Shown in pieces: positions 19,130-28,339 of a DNA stretch of 64,000 bases; the stretch's first letter is position 1; the number at the start of each line of letters is the position of its first letter. The notes beneath the pieces were generated by a model. It was given only the letters and a program-made list of their open reading frames with translations, searched no databases and was not told the DNA's origin. Position numbers and translations under genes: made by a program. Location of the stretch: assembly GCA_947494925.1 (NCBI GenBank), contig CANLWS010000009.1, positions 248,001 to 312,000 of the forward strand, in the 5' to 3' direction. The DNA is from an uncultured Alteromonadaceae bacterium (GTDB lineage: Bacteria; Pseudomonadota; Gammaproteobacteria; Enterobacterales; Alteromonadaceae).

Positions 19130-20701
19130 TCAATCGCCAGACATGCCATATTGATTAATTTTACTAAGTAACTCCCTATTGGAAGGCATAACGCCCATTA
19201 GTTGGTTTCGTTTTCGTTGGTTCTCCAGGATCAGATTTTGTGCATTATTCATTTCTTGCTTTCCGACCTCTTGATGATGAGGTGAGACGGAAAACTTCAT
19301 TCCGTACAACACATATTGATAACTGGCATAAGGAAACAAAGGGTCAGCGTAGGGCACATCAAAGGGACCCGGCGGTCTATCAGTCCACAGAGTTAACATG
19401 TCTTTGAGACTTTGCGGACATGTATTCGCATCTCTATGGGCAGACCAATAAGGCGAATCGCTCCTTTTTGACAACACATAGTGCAATTTCAGGAAATCAA
19501 TGATCTGCTGCCACTGTGCGCAGACTCGCTGGTTTAACCGTTTGGCAACAACCTTCATTTGAGTTTGATCTCTTGGAAACTGTTCGGCGATCATATGTGC
19601 AGACTGCTCAACCATCGCAAGTGCAGACGCTTCAAGAGGCTCTATAAAACCAGCAGACATGCCGACGGCGACACAGTTATGCCGCCAGAACTCTGCACGA
19701 TAGCCCGGCTCAAATTGCAAAGAACGCAGTGTGATATTGCTGGCAGTTTCACTGGAGCTGGATTGACGGATGTAGTCATATAGCAGTTGCTCAGCTTTTT
19801 CCTGAGAATCAAATTGACTGGAAAAAACGCAACCAACACCTCGTCGGGACTGCAGACCAATATCCCAGATCCAGCCTTCTGAATTTGCCGTGGATAGTGT
19901 TGCCGACGCTATTGGAGCCGAATCTGATGTATAGGGGACTTGGGCTGCAAATGCTCGGTTGTTGAAAAGCGTACCCTGCAGTTCCACGAGCGGCACTCCA
20001 TAGTGCTCACCCAACAGCAAAGAACGTGAACCACTGCAGTCCACAAAAAGATGACCTTTTAGGTCCATTCCATTGTCGAGCTCAATAGAGGCTATATCAC
20101 CATTTTGGTGGTTTTTGACCTTTGTCAGGTTCGCCAGTATATGTTTGACACCGAGCTCTTCAGTACATTTTTTACGTAACAATTCACTGAACTTCCCAGC
20201 ATTCAAATGGTAACCATAATTTGCGACGAAACCATAAGATGGTGTACTAATTTGTTTTGGTGCCAGTGAGTTATCACAAAGCGCACCCTGGAAACCCACC
20301 AGTTGTTCGAAAGTCGATTGGTGGCATTCCGAATAGCGATTATCTGAGGCAATATAACTTGCCAAATCGACACCAGGATATCCAATAGGAAGGGTAAATG
20401 GATGGTAATAGTGGTGATTGTCCTCATCTAGCCAGTTGATAAATTTGGAACCTTGTTTGAAGCTGGCGTCGCATTCGGACATGAATTCTGATTCAGAGAT
20501 ACCTATCATTTTCAGGCTTGTACGCATTGAAGGCCAGGTGCCTTCGCCTACGCCAATTGTGGGAATGTCGGGAGATTCCACAAGACTGACTGTGACCTTT
20601 TCATTCCTTAGGCCTTGTAACTTGGCTGCGATGATCCCAGCAGTTAGCCAACCTGCTGAACCACCACCGACAATAACAACTTTAGATATTTCACTACTCA
20701 T
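19130..20701 (-). CDS. Flavin-dependent tryptophan halogenase family protein (copy 2)
   Basis: 523 residues from ATG 20701; the longer frame would need a TTG at 20764. It has GGGSAGWLTAG (FAD), VGVGEGTWPS, a Lys in DASFKQGSKFINW aligned with the catalytic Lys of PrnA, and GFIEPLEASALAM. The WxWxIP motif is altered: it reads GWIWDIGLQ, with Gly where Pro is expected. The two copies are clearly related but diverged, so this is not a recent duplication. Retention of Lys and Glu argues for activity; the changed motif leaves room for a different oxidation reaction. It is the first gene of the minus-strand module after the TonB receptor. Confidence 0.88.
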   Translation of the reverse strand: MSSEISKVVIVGGGSAGWLTAGIIAAKLQGLRNEKVTVSLVESPDIPTIGVGEGTWPSMRTSLKMIGISESEFMSECDASFKQGSKFINWLDEDNHHYYHPFTLPIGYPGVDLASYIASDNRYSECHQSTFEQLVGFQGALCDNSLAPKQISTPSYGFVANYGYHLNAGKFSELLRKKCTEELGVKHILANLTKVKNHQNGDIASIELDNGMDLKGHLFVDCSGSRSLLLGEHYGVPLVELQGTLFNNRAFAAQVPYTSDSAPIASATLSTANSEGWIWDIGLQSRRGVGCVFSSQFDSQEKAEQLLYDYIRQSSSSETASNITLRSLQFEPGYRAEFWRHNCVAVGMSAGFIEPLEASALAMVEQSAHMIAEQFPRDQTQMKVVAKRLNQRVCAQWQQIIDFLKLHYVLSKRSDSPYWSAHRDANTCPQSLKDMLTLWTDRPPGPFDVPYADPLFPYASYQYVLYGMKFSVSPHHQEVGKQEMNNAQNLILENQRKRNQLMGVMPSNRELLSKINQYGMSGD

Positions 20702-20842
20702 AATTTGATCATGCAGGCGTTGATTTTGGAGACACTGTATTTTCCTTTTAGCCGTTGAAGTCAAAAAGGAGTGCGCTGAAAGTCATAGGTTTAGCACCCA
20801 TGACTCTCAACAAACACTCACTTAAAAGGGAACAGTTAAACA

Positions 20843-23800
20843 TTAAAAGCTGTATCTCACGCCAACGTTGTATCTCGCTCCACTTTGAATAATTTCGTAT
20901 ATCAGACGTTCATCCCGCCCGAATTCGGTAATATACTCGTCCGTTATATTGATACCTTCTACGAAAACAGACAGCCCCTCCACAGAAGGAACCTGATAAC
21001 TGATGTTGACGTCAATCTGACTATACGCATCGGTGAAAATGGGTGCCGTCAGATCACCATTTACTCTACGTTCATTGAGGAATTGGTCTCGCCAGTTATA
21101 AGCGACTCTGGCTTCTAATCCATTTTTGTCGTAGAAAAGAACCAGGTTCGACGTATCACTCAAACCCACCAAAGCTTCAGTATCAGAGAGGGAATTGATA
21201 TCGTATTCAAGGTCTGTATCTACCATGGTGTAATTGAAGATGCCGCCAAAACCTGATTCTCCAAAGACATGCTGAATGTTGAATTCCAGGCCGTCGATAA
21301 CGTATTCCTGATCACCATTGACCGGCACATTCAGTCGGAAACTCACTACATTATCTGTCGCAGAATCACCAACGATTGAACCACCATCAAGGTTGCCCTC
21401 ATCATCGAAATTTGGAATGACGTTAGGATCATCCGCAAAATTGGTAAAGATGTAGTTCCGAATATCCTGATTTGAGGCATTCGCGCCTAGTGCAGCAACA
21501 GCAGCTCGGAATTTCTCTCCGTCCAATGGGTTAGGAAGGTTGAACAATGTTGAGTCTCGTGTACCTGTTGTGATCCAGTTTTTGACGTCTTTTCTAAAGT
21601 AGCCGAGCGAGACATAACTTGCTTCCTCATAGTACCATTCAGCAGTCAGGTCATAATTGAGTGACTCCAATGGTTTGAGGCCCGGGTTACCAGAGTTGCC
21701 AGAATAACCGCTTAAACTCCCCCCTGTGTTGATTGTTGTACCACCTTGCAGGCTTCCATAACCAGCTCTGGAAATTGTTTTCCCAACTGCTGCCCTAACA
21801 ACAATGTCATCGGTGACATCTAGTTTAAAATTGAGGCTCGGAAGAACCTGACTGTAATCGGCTTCCTGACTTAGGAGTTGTATATCCGTCTGACCGGTAA
21901 CAGATGTAGCAGTATCCTCATTCCACTCCACCCGACTGTAACCAGGCGCCGAAGCAGTAGAGAAAACATCTGTTTTTTCGTAGCGCAAACCCAGTTGGAG
22001 GTGATAAAACATATCGCCAATTTCGCCATCGTGTTTAAACTGTATAAAGGCAGATTGAGTTTCTTCTTCGGTGAATCGATTCGTATCTGCATCCCAGTTA
22101 GTGGACGCACAGAAGTGACCTTCACCATTGGGGCCAGCAGCTGCGCCAGCCGGTGCCTGGCAATCTCCCCAAACCGTATCCACATTTGCCACAGGGTCAG
22201 CAAACTCCGCTGCTCGCACTATCTCATCAAAATCTGCAAACCAGATAACATCAAACAAGTCGTAGTCTGACTGTGTTGCTGTTCCGGCAAAATTTCCCGG
22301 GGCCGCATCGAATTTATCCAGAACTGAATCTTGTTCCCAGTTTACATCAGCGAAATCTCCAGCCTCGCCAACACCACCCCAATCAGAGCGTTGCACTTGT
22401 GTGTGTCTGTATGTGTTGTTGACTTTGTTAACTGAAACGCCAAAGTCAATACTGGTATCGTCGGTCAGGAAATATTGACCAGTCAACTGAGTTTGGTCGA
22501 CTTCGGATGTATAAAAATCATTTGCGAACCAACTTCCGGAAAGCCTGAAAGTGGAAGGATTAAACTCTTCAATATTACCTGTTGCAATGCCAGGCAATCC
22601 ACCAGTTAAATCCAAACCTGTGCGTGAACGTGTGTAAGATGGCAATTGAACGTTGTTAGCCGTGCCCCTTCTCGGATCGGTCGCTTTCATTTCAGCTTCA
22701 GAGCTGTGGTGGTCGAGTTCCAACGTTAGTCTATCGTTAACGACCCATTCAAAATTAAGTCCGATCTGATCGATGGTTTCTTTACGACCCCATGAACCTA
22801 CAGTGAGGGAGGTATCACGCAAATCACCCGGTCCACCAATATCGTATATTTCTGAGTAGATTAGGGGCACAGAATTTGGCGCGCCATCCCAAACACTCTC
22901 ACTCCGGTCGCCTGCATAGTTGAACCAGACAGACACATCTGTGTGTTGCTCTTCAATGGTATTTTGTACTTTAACCAAATCCAAGGTCGCGGTGAAATCG
23001 TCACTGGGGCGATACTGCAAAACGAGTTGACCGTTTATGCGTTCCCTCTGTCTATCCTCAAATACGTAGCGCGGTTGTTGCGGATTGGAATAAAAGCCAC
23101 TAGTAGGGCGATTGGTTCCTCCATCAGCCCCAGCCGGCACGCCTCCCCAACCTGTGTTCGTAAAATCACTAGCTCTATACCCTTGGTCCTGCAAAAACTC
23201 CTGCGTACCACTTTCTCTTTCCTGGAAACTACCGGATATAGAAATACCAAATTTGTCGTCTGAAAAAGTCTCGGAATAGATCCCGCTTATTTCCGGCGTG
23301 GTCCCGCCGCCACGATTTGTGGAAGTGTCGTCAACAAGTTTAGCCCCAATGCTTGCTTTGCGGCCCGGCGTATTTAAAGGTTTATGCGAGCGTAGGTTGA
23401 TTGTTGCGCCTATTCCTCCAGATGTCACACTTGCATCAGAAGTTTTGAAAACCTCCACTGCAGTCACACTTTCAGATGCAATATTGGCAAAATCGAAAGA
23501 ACGACTTCCGGTGGTGGTCGGAAGCTGGCGGCCATTTAATGTAATAAGATTGTTGGCAGAGCCGAATCCACGCACCGTCACTGTGCTCCCTTCACCTGCT
23601 GCACGGTCGATTGACACCCCTGTAATACGCTGTAAAGATTCAGCTAAGTTGGTATCTGGAAATTTACCGATATCTTCGGCTGAGATTGCGTCGACAACAC
23701 CATCAGCTGAACGTTTAAGGTCCATTGCACGTTGTAAACCGCCCCTAATACCGGTTACCTGGATAATCTCAACACTGTCACTTTCTTGTTCTTGTGCAGA

Positions 23801-23872
23801 TACAACGGATGGAGCTCCCGCAGATCCAAGTGCAGTCAGAACGGCTGTCGTAATTAATTTTCTGTTAAACAT
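20843..23872 (-). CDS. TonB-dependent outer-membrane receptor, Xanthomonas/Caulobacter carbohydrate type
   Basis: 1009 residues from ATG 23872 (the upstream TTG at 23887 is not needed). Signal peptide with cleavage near VSA-QE, then a TonB-box region around VEIIQVTGIRGGLQRAM, a plug domain (SAEDIGKFPDTNLAESLQRITG, VTVRGFG) and a 22-strand barrel ending in the aromatic RYNVGVRYSF. The layout is that of the large receptors that import plant oligosaccharides in Xanthomonas, Caulobacter and Alteromonadales. Its position between the halogenase module and the GH43/symporter genes points to xylan-derived oligosaccharides, although the ligand is inferred from neighbours. A palindrome lies just upstream. 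Confidence 0.95.
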   Translation of the reverse strand: MFNRKLITTAVLTALGSAGAPSVVSAQEQESDSVEIIQVTGIRGGLQRAMDLKRSADGVVDAISAEDIGKFPDTNLAESLQRITGVSIDRAAGEGSTVTVRGFGSANNLITLNGRQLPTTTGSRSFDFANIASESVTAVEVFKTSDASVTSGGIGATINLRSHKPLNTPGRKASIGAKLVDDTSTNRGGGTTPEISGIYSETFSDDKFGISISGSFQERESGTQEFLQDQGYRASDFTNTGWGGVPAGADGGTNRPTSGFYSNPQQPRYVFEDRQRERINGQLVLQYRPSDDFTATLDLVKVQNTIEEQHTDVSVWFNYAGDRSESVWDGAPNSVPLIYSEIYDIGGPGDLRDTSLTVGSWGRKETIDQIGLNFEWVVNDRLTLELDHHSSEAEMKATDPRRGTANNVQLPSYTRSRTGLDLTGGLPGIATGNIEEFNPSTFRLSGSWFANDFYTSEVDQTQLTGQYFLTDDTSIDFGVSVNKVNNTYRHTQVQRSDWGGVGEAGDFADVNWEQDSVLDKFDAAPGNFAGTATQSDYDLFDVIWFADFDEIVRAAEFADPVANVDTVWGDCQAPAGAAAGPNGEGHFCASTNWDADTNRFTEEETQSAFIQFKHDGEIGDMFYHLQLGLRYEKTDVFSTASAPGYSRVEWNEDTATSVTGQTDIQLLSQEADYSQVLPSLNFKLDVTDDIVVRAAVGKTISRAGYGSLQGGTTINTGGSLSGYSGNSGNPGLKPLESLNYDLTAEWYYEEASYVSLGYFRKDVKNWITTGTRDSTLFNLPNPLDGEKFRAAVAALGANASNQDIRNYIFTNFADDPNVIPNFDDEGNLDGGSIVGDSATDNVVSFRLNVPVNGDQEYVIDGLEFNIQHVFGESGFGGIFNYTMVDTDLEYDINSLSDTEALVGLSDTSNLVLFYDKNGLEARVAYNWRDQFLNERRVNGDLTAPIFTDAYSQIDVNISYQVPSVEGLSVFVEGINITDEYITEFGRDERLIYEIIQSGARYNVGVRYSF

Positions 23873-23907
23873 TATGTGTTCTCGCAACTGTTTAAAATTT
23901 TACATTA

Positions 23908-23926
23908 TATTGTCATTTTGACAATA
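23908..23926. promoter_or_regulatory. Palindrome upstream of the TonB receptor, candidate operator
   Basis: TATTGTCA, three T and TGACAATA form perfect eight-base arms, centred 45 bases upstream of the receptor ATG on the minus strand. The symmetry and position suit a dimeric regulator; which one is unknown. Confidence 0.45.
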
Positions 23927-24160
23927 ACATTTTTTAACATAGAGGGTATTTGTTAACAACAATTTAACGTAATTTCACCATGGCTTAACAAATAGACATA
24001 AATATAGATAGCTAAATAAAATAGAGCTTTGTGAGGCTATTTAGTCTCCGACCTCTATTCTGTCGCCATATGGATCAGGGGGTATTTTGCGAAAATGCAA
24101 CTTATAGTCATAATGATCACTTTAGTGAAAATTAACACCAATAAATTGAATGCTGTTCAA

Positions 24161-24192
24161 GTTGCGCCTAACGATTAACGCTCTGGCGCAAC
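24161..24192. repeat. Inverted repeat between the GH43 gene and the receptor promoter
   Basis: GTTGCGCC (24161-24168) and GGCGCAAC (24185-24192) are perfect arms around a 16-base loop, 37 bases after the GH43 stop on the minus strand. It may act as a terminator or transcript-stabilising hairpin for the GH43 gene, but there is no T-run. Confidence 0.5.
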
Positions 24193-24228
24193 GAGCTTGA
24201 TGTTATAGGGGACCTTTAACGGAATTGG

Positions 24229-25278
24229 TTAGCGATATGCGGTTACAGTTTTGATGTTGCCGTCTTTTAAGTGCTTAATCTCGGCCATTTTTACGCAACG
24301 CAAGTGAGATTGGCCACCAGACAAGCTGCTATCGTGGTAGAACAAGTACCACTTATCCTGAAATTGTGTAATGGAATGATGATTGGTCCAACCCAAGACC
24401 GGATTTAATATCACCCCTTTATAGGTGAAAGGCCCGTAAGGCGAGGTGCCTGTTGCGTAAGCAATTTTGTGAGTATCACCGGTTGAATATGAAAAGTAAT
24501 AAATTCCATTGTGTTTGTGAACCCAGGAAGCTTCAAAGAAACGCCTATGATTGTCTCCTGCTTTCAGTGGCTCACCATATTCATCTACAACGACGACATC
24601 TTTGGGTACCTCAGCAAACTCAATCATATCATCAGATAATAACGCCACTTTGGCATTTAACGCTGGTTCTGATTTTGCGGGTTCTTTTCCGTTTTTGTCA
24701 AAATACGGCTTCCGCCATTTCTCCAATTGACCTCCCCAGAGACCTCCGAAATAGAGATAATGCTTGCCGTCATCGTCTTCAAAAGCAGCGGGATCAATGC
24801 TAAAAGCCCCCTCAATCGGCCTCGGACGCGCTTTAAACGGACCCGCTGGTTTATCGCTTGTTGCCACACCTATTCTGAAAACACCCTCCTTGTCTCGGGC
24901 TGGAAAATAGAAAAAATATGTTCCTTTTTTGTACGCCGCATCAGGTGCCCATAGTTGTTCTGATGCCCACTCAACATTTTCGAGTGATAGCGCCACACCA
25001 TGATCAGTTACTACCCCACCGATTTTTTCCATGGATAACACATGGTAGTCGCGCATCGCGTATTGATCACCGTTGTCATTAATCTCATTATCACTTTGGA
25101 TATCATGAGATGGGTATACATAGATTTTGCCATTAAATACGTGCGCGGAAGGATCCGCAGTAAAAATATGACTAACAAGCGGTGAATGCTTTTCCTGAAG
25201 TAACTGAGCTTTTGACACAGCTTCACGTTGCACGAGTTGAGCATGATTGAGTTCCGGTTTTAAATGTGGCTTTGTCAT
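24229..25278 (-). CDS. GH43 family beta-xylosidase/alpha-L-arabinofuranosidase, cytoplasmic
   Basis: 349 residues from ATG 25278 (GGAA site upstream; TTG at 25290 rejected). The five-bladed propeller of GH43 is recognisable with its three acids: base Asp42 in FTADPSAHVFNGK, Asp162 in SIDPAAFEDDDGK and acid Glu249 in FFEASWVHKHNG. WAPDAAYKKGTYFFYFP is the usual second blade. There is no signal peptide, so it acts on short oligosaccharides imported by the adjacent symporter, releasing xylose or arabinose. The exact specificity cannot be read from sequence. It shares direction with the symporter gene 48 bases upstream, probably one operon. Confidence 0.92.
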   Translation of the reverse strand: MTKPHLKPELNHAQLVQREAVSKAQLLQEKHSPLVSHIFTADPSAHVFNGKIYVYPSHDIQSDNEINDNGDQYAMRDYHVLSMEKIGGVVTDHGVALSLENVEWASEQLWAPDAAYKKGTYFFYFPARDKEGVFRIGVATSDKPAGPFKARPRPIEGAFSIDPAAFEDDDGKHYLYFGGLWGGQLEKWRKPYFDKNGKEPAKSEPALNAKVALLSDDMIEFAEVPKDVVVVDEYGEPLKAGDNHRRFFEASWVHKHNGIYYFSYSTGDTHKIAYATGTSPYGPFTYKGVILNPVLGWTNHHSITQFQDKWYLFYHDSSLSGGQSHLRCVKMAEIKHLKDGNIKTVTAYR

Positions 25279-25326
25279 TTGAATTTCCAAAAAAAGATTT
25301 ATCAGGAATTGGCTATAAATAAGAGA

Positions 25327-26658
25327 TCAGCTTAGTGAGGCCTGTATTCTTCTCACTTCAGGTTCCGTCAATTTGTATTTGTATATGAGAACCAAACAGA
25401 TCAGCATGCAGACCACTGGAATTCCGGCAAAAGCAAATAAGATTCCCGACAAAGTATGTTCGGTTTGTTGTTGATTTGGGACATAGTCGAATCCTGAAAG
25501 TATCCAACCTGCTAAGGCCCCACCAATAGCGAAACCAAGTTTTATTCCCAATAGATGACCTGAAAAAGTAACCGCAGTTAATCGCTTACCAATTTTGGTT
25601 GTCCCATAATCAACTGTGTCTGCAACCATGGAGAATAGAATTGGTGTCAGCACCATATGGGCGAAATTGGCAACGAAATACAGTATAAAAATAGTGACAA
25701 TACTGCTTGTATCTACGATATAGAAAAGCCCATGTGAAATGATGACCACAATCAATGCAATCTGAAACAAATGCTTTTTCTCATAAAATCTGGTGAGAAA
25801 GTTGGTTGCTATCGCTCCCAGTATTGACCCGACAGCTGCCAAAGTAAGGAAGTTTGATAGAAGCGATTCGTCGCCTACATAATATTTTATATAATGGGGT
25901 GTAACAGACGCCCTTATGCCAATCAATGTAAGTGTTGCTACACTTATCAGAGTCACCACAACCCATTGATCGTTTTTAAACAATGTGAAAAATTCTGTAA
26001 ATAGTGCTCTTTTGGGGCCTTTCTGGCTGGGCTGAACGTTCTCTTTAGTCAATTTGAAGCACAACAGGAAACAGGTAATAGCCAATACCGACATAAATAC
26101 CATGGCCAATGGATAGCCAACCTGATCATCTCCATTTCCAAAATATTCTACCAGCCTGGGTATCGCCCAAACGATTACCAACAGAGCGGCCATGGCCATT
26201 GCAAATCGGTAGGATTGCAGAGAAGCTCGTTCTTTGGGGTCGTTTGCCATGACAGCCCCTAACGCACCATAAGGAATATTAATTGCGGTATAACATGTCA
26301 TCAGCAAGCCGTAGGTCAGGTAGGCGTATACGAGTTTTCCAGCACTGCTGAAATCAGGCGTAATGAAGGCAAGGCACGCAAACACGCCATATGGAATAGC
26401 GAGGAAAAGAAGATAGGGCCGATAACTTCCCCATCTGGAACGTGTTCTGTCAGCGATGCTTCCCATTATGGGATCCGTAAATGCATCAAAGAGCCTGACA
26501 GCAAGTAGCAAGGTTCCCGCTGCTGCCGCTGATAAACCATAAACATCCGTATAGAAGATCAACATAAAATTGGCGACCATCTGGAAAACGATATTACTTG
26601 CCGTATCCCCTAGTCCATATCCCACTTTCTCGCGAAAACTAAGCTGAGCTGGTTTCAA
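25327..26658 (-). CDS. GPH-family (glycoside-pentoside-hexuronide) sugar:cation symporter
   Basis: 443 residues with about twelve membrane helices. The N-terminal GYGLGDTASNIVFQMV, the LLLAVRLFDAFTDPIMGSIADRTRSRWGSYRPY region (with Asp residues that bind the coupling cation in MelB) and the central KLTKEN loop define the GPH family, as in XynP/XynT-type xyloside transporters. It should import xylo-oligosaccharides or xylosides through the inner membrane for the GH43 enzyme. The start is TTG at 26658 with AAAGG six bases upstream. It is divergent from the GH10 gene at 27021. Confidence 0.93.
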   Translation of the reverse strand: MKPAQLSFREKVGYGLGDTASNIVFQMVANFMLIFYTDVYGLSAAAAGTLLLAVRLFDAFTDPIMGSIADRTRSRWGSYRPYLLFLAIPYGVFACLAFITPDFSSAGKLVYAYLTYGLLMTCYTAINIPYGALGAVMANDPKERASLQSYRFAMAMAALLVIVWAIPRLVEYFGNGDDQVGYPLAMVFMSVLAITCFLLCFKLTKENVQPSQKGPKRALFTEFFTLFKNDQWVVVTLISVATLTLIGIRASVTPHYIKYYVGDESLLSNFLTLAAVGSILGAIATNFLTRFYEKKHLFQIALIVVIISHGLFYIVDTSSIVTIFILYFVANFAHMVLTPILFSMVADTVDYGTTKIGKRLTAVTFSGHLLGIKLGFAIGGALAGWILSGFDYVPNQQQTEHTLSGILFAFAGIPVVCMLICLVLIYKYKLTEPEVRRIQASLS

Positions 26659-27020
26659 AATATACCTTTATCACGCCGCCACCATTATGGTCATTTATAC
26701 TATATAGCAAAAACTGCAGTGTAAATATAATGTTATCAAAAACTCTCAATAAACCACATTTCAAAAAAATATCTAGCTAAATATCGTAAATACATTTAGT
26801 AATCGGATTAAAACAAAAATGTTTTATTTATATTTATCAAATACATAAAAATAAAATTCATTCGCTTTAAAATTCTAAAAATCAAGTGAGAAGATACCAA
26901 AATCTAAATCTATTACGTTTGAAATCGAAAAATTTCAGCTGTTATCGCAATTCACCCTTGGCTGTTGAGTAGCCAATATAGATTATGTATTGTACTTTAT
27001 AGTCACAACTACTATATCTG
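26659..27020. other. Very AT-rich divergent promoter region, symporter/GH10
   Basis: No gene. The 362 bases must carry promoters for the symporter-GH43 operon (minus) and the GH10 lipoprotein gene (plus). Near the symporter the sequence has TTTATACTATATAG and, inverted, TTTACACTGCAG; near GH10 there is TATAGT, seven bases and ACTATA (about 26999-27017). The repeated ACTATA half-site could be an operator, but this is tentative. Confidence 0.4.
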
Positions 27021-28202
27021 GTGTTAAAAATGGCCAACAACACATACTCATTTAAAATATACGCGATCTTGGTACTTTGCCTAATGTTGATATCCTGTCA
27101 ATCTGACAAAAATCCAAACCCGTCAAAATCAGCTGCAAGCAACCAACAAGCTAAACCAATTGTTCTGAAAGAGGCTTTCAAAGAAAGGTATCGAGTTGGT
27201 ACTGCTATGAGTCTCGTGCAAATTATGGGTGAAGAACCTGACACTTTGTCGCTCGTCACGAGCCAATTCAATAGCGTTACTCCTGAAAACTCCATGAAGT
27301 GGGAGCGCATCCATCCTGAACGGAATAAGTATAAATTTAAAGCTTCCGATACCTTGGTGGAATTTAGTAACCAGAACAAACTGTTTTTAGTGGGCCATAC
27401 GCTTGTCTGGCATTCTCAGACTCCAGATTGGGTATTCCAACAAGCTGACGGCAGTCCTTCTGATAGAAAAGCCTTGCTCGAAACGATGAGGTTGCATATT
27501 GAAGCTGTCGCAGGTCGCTATGATGGCAAGATTCAGGCCTGGGACGTGGTAAACGAAGCGCTCAATGAAGATGGCTCATTACGATCTTCAAAATGGCATG
27601 AAATCATAGGTGATGATTACCTGGAGCATGCTTTTGCTATGGCTGCCAAAGCCAGCCCTCACGCTAAGTTGTATTACAATGATTACAACCTTTTTAAACC
27701 CGAAAAACGTCAGGGTGTTATTCGCTTGGTCAAACGACTACAGTCAAAAGGTATCCCTATACACGGGGTTGGCCTACAAGCTCACTATGCGCTTGATTAT
27801 CCTGATCTAAACGAATTTGAAGACTCGATAAAAGCCTTTGCAGCTCTAGGCATTGATGTAATGATTACTGAGTTGGACGTGTCTGTTCTACCTTTTCCGG
27901 ACGAAGAAAACCAGGGTGCAGATGTTTCGCTAAATCTAGCGCTTCAAAGTAAGTTTGATCCTTATCCCAACCAACTTCCTGAAAGTGTTGAACTACAATT
28001 GGCACAGCGATATATGGAAATTTTCAGCGTGCTTAATCGCAATGCCAAGTTAATTGACAGAGTCACATTCTGGGGCGTTCACGACAAACAGTCATGGAGA
28101 AACGGTTGGCCTATGCAAGGACGTCATGACTATCCCTTGTTATTTGACAGGTCACTAAAGCAAAAGGCTTTCGTGAAAGCGTTACCTCAAGCCGGGTTGT
28201 GA
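27021..28202 (+). CDS. GH10 endo-1,4-beta-xylanase, lipoprotein
   Basis: About 393 residues. The start is GTG 27021 or ATG 27030; both lead into a lipoprotein signal (LVLCLMLISC, lipobox Cys) and a short polar linker. The GH10 barrel has the acid/base Glu in WDVVNEALN (E179) and the nucleophile in MITELDVSV (E284), plus GHTLVWHSQTPDW and VTFWGVHDKQSW. It hydrolyses xylan backbone bonds; membrane anchoring suggests that it works on imported oligosaccharides in the periplasm or at the surface next to the TonB receptor. It is divergent from the symporter gene. Confidence 0.95.
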   Translation: MLKMANNTYSFKIYAILVLCLMLISCQSDKNPNPSKSAASNQQAKPIVLKEAFKERYRVGTAMSLVQIMGEEPDTLSLVTSQFNSVTPENSMKWERIHPERNKYKFKASDTLVEFSNQNKLFLVGHTLVWHSQTPDWVFQQADGSPSDRKALLETMRLHIEAVAGRYDGKIQAWDVVNEALNEDGSLRSSKWHEIIGDDYLEHAFAMAAKASPHAKLYYNDYNLFKPEKRQGVIRLVKRLQSKGIPIHGVGLQAHYALDYPDLNEFEDSIKAFAALGIDVMITELDVSVLPFPDEENQGADVSLNLALQSKFDPYPNQLPESVELQLAQRYMEIFSVLNRNAKLIDRVTFWGVHDKQSWRNGWPMQGRHDYPLLFDRSLKQKAFVKALPQAGL

Positions 28203-28339
28203 ATTTGAGAATTTAAGGTTCCAGGGCGAGAAGTTTTCGCCCTATGCTTCCAACACCGCCGCCAAATATTATCGACACAGCTGTTGTCAGATAGTCCGTA
28301 TTCAGTTAAAAATAGTGGATTAGGCTGGTAATTTGGAAT

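Larger units (their letters stand above)
23873..24228. other. 356-base AT-rich promoter gap in front of the TonB receptor
   Basis: No gene was found. The stretch holds an inverted repeat next to the receptor start (23908-23926) and another nearer the GH43 end (24161-24192), both listed separately. The rest is AT-rich with no further structure I would defend. Confidence 0.6.

Noticed and set aside
26659-27020. Firm operator assignment for the ACTATA half-sites
   Set aside because: The words are short, AT-rich and imperfectly symmetric; without a regulator consensus they are only noted as tentative.
28223-28243. Hairpin AGGGCGA...TCGCCCT after the GH10 lipoprotein gene as terminator
   Set aside because: The stem is good, but no T-run follows, so a terminator call is not secure.
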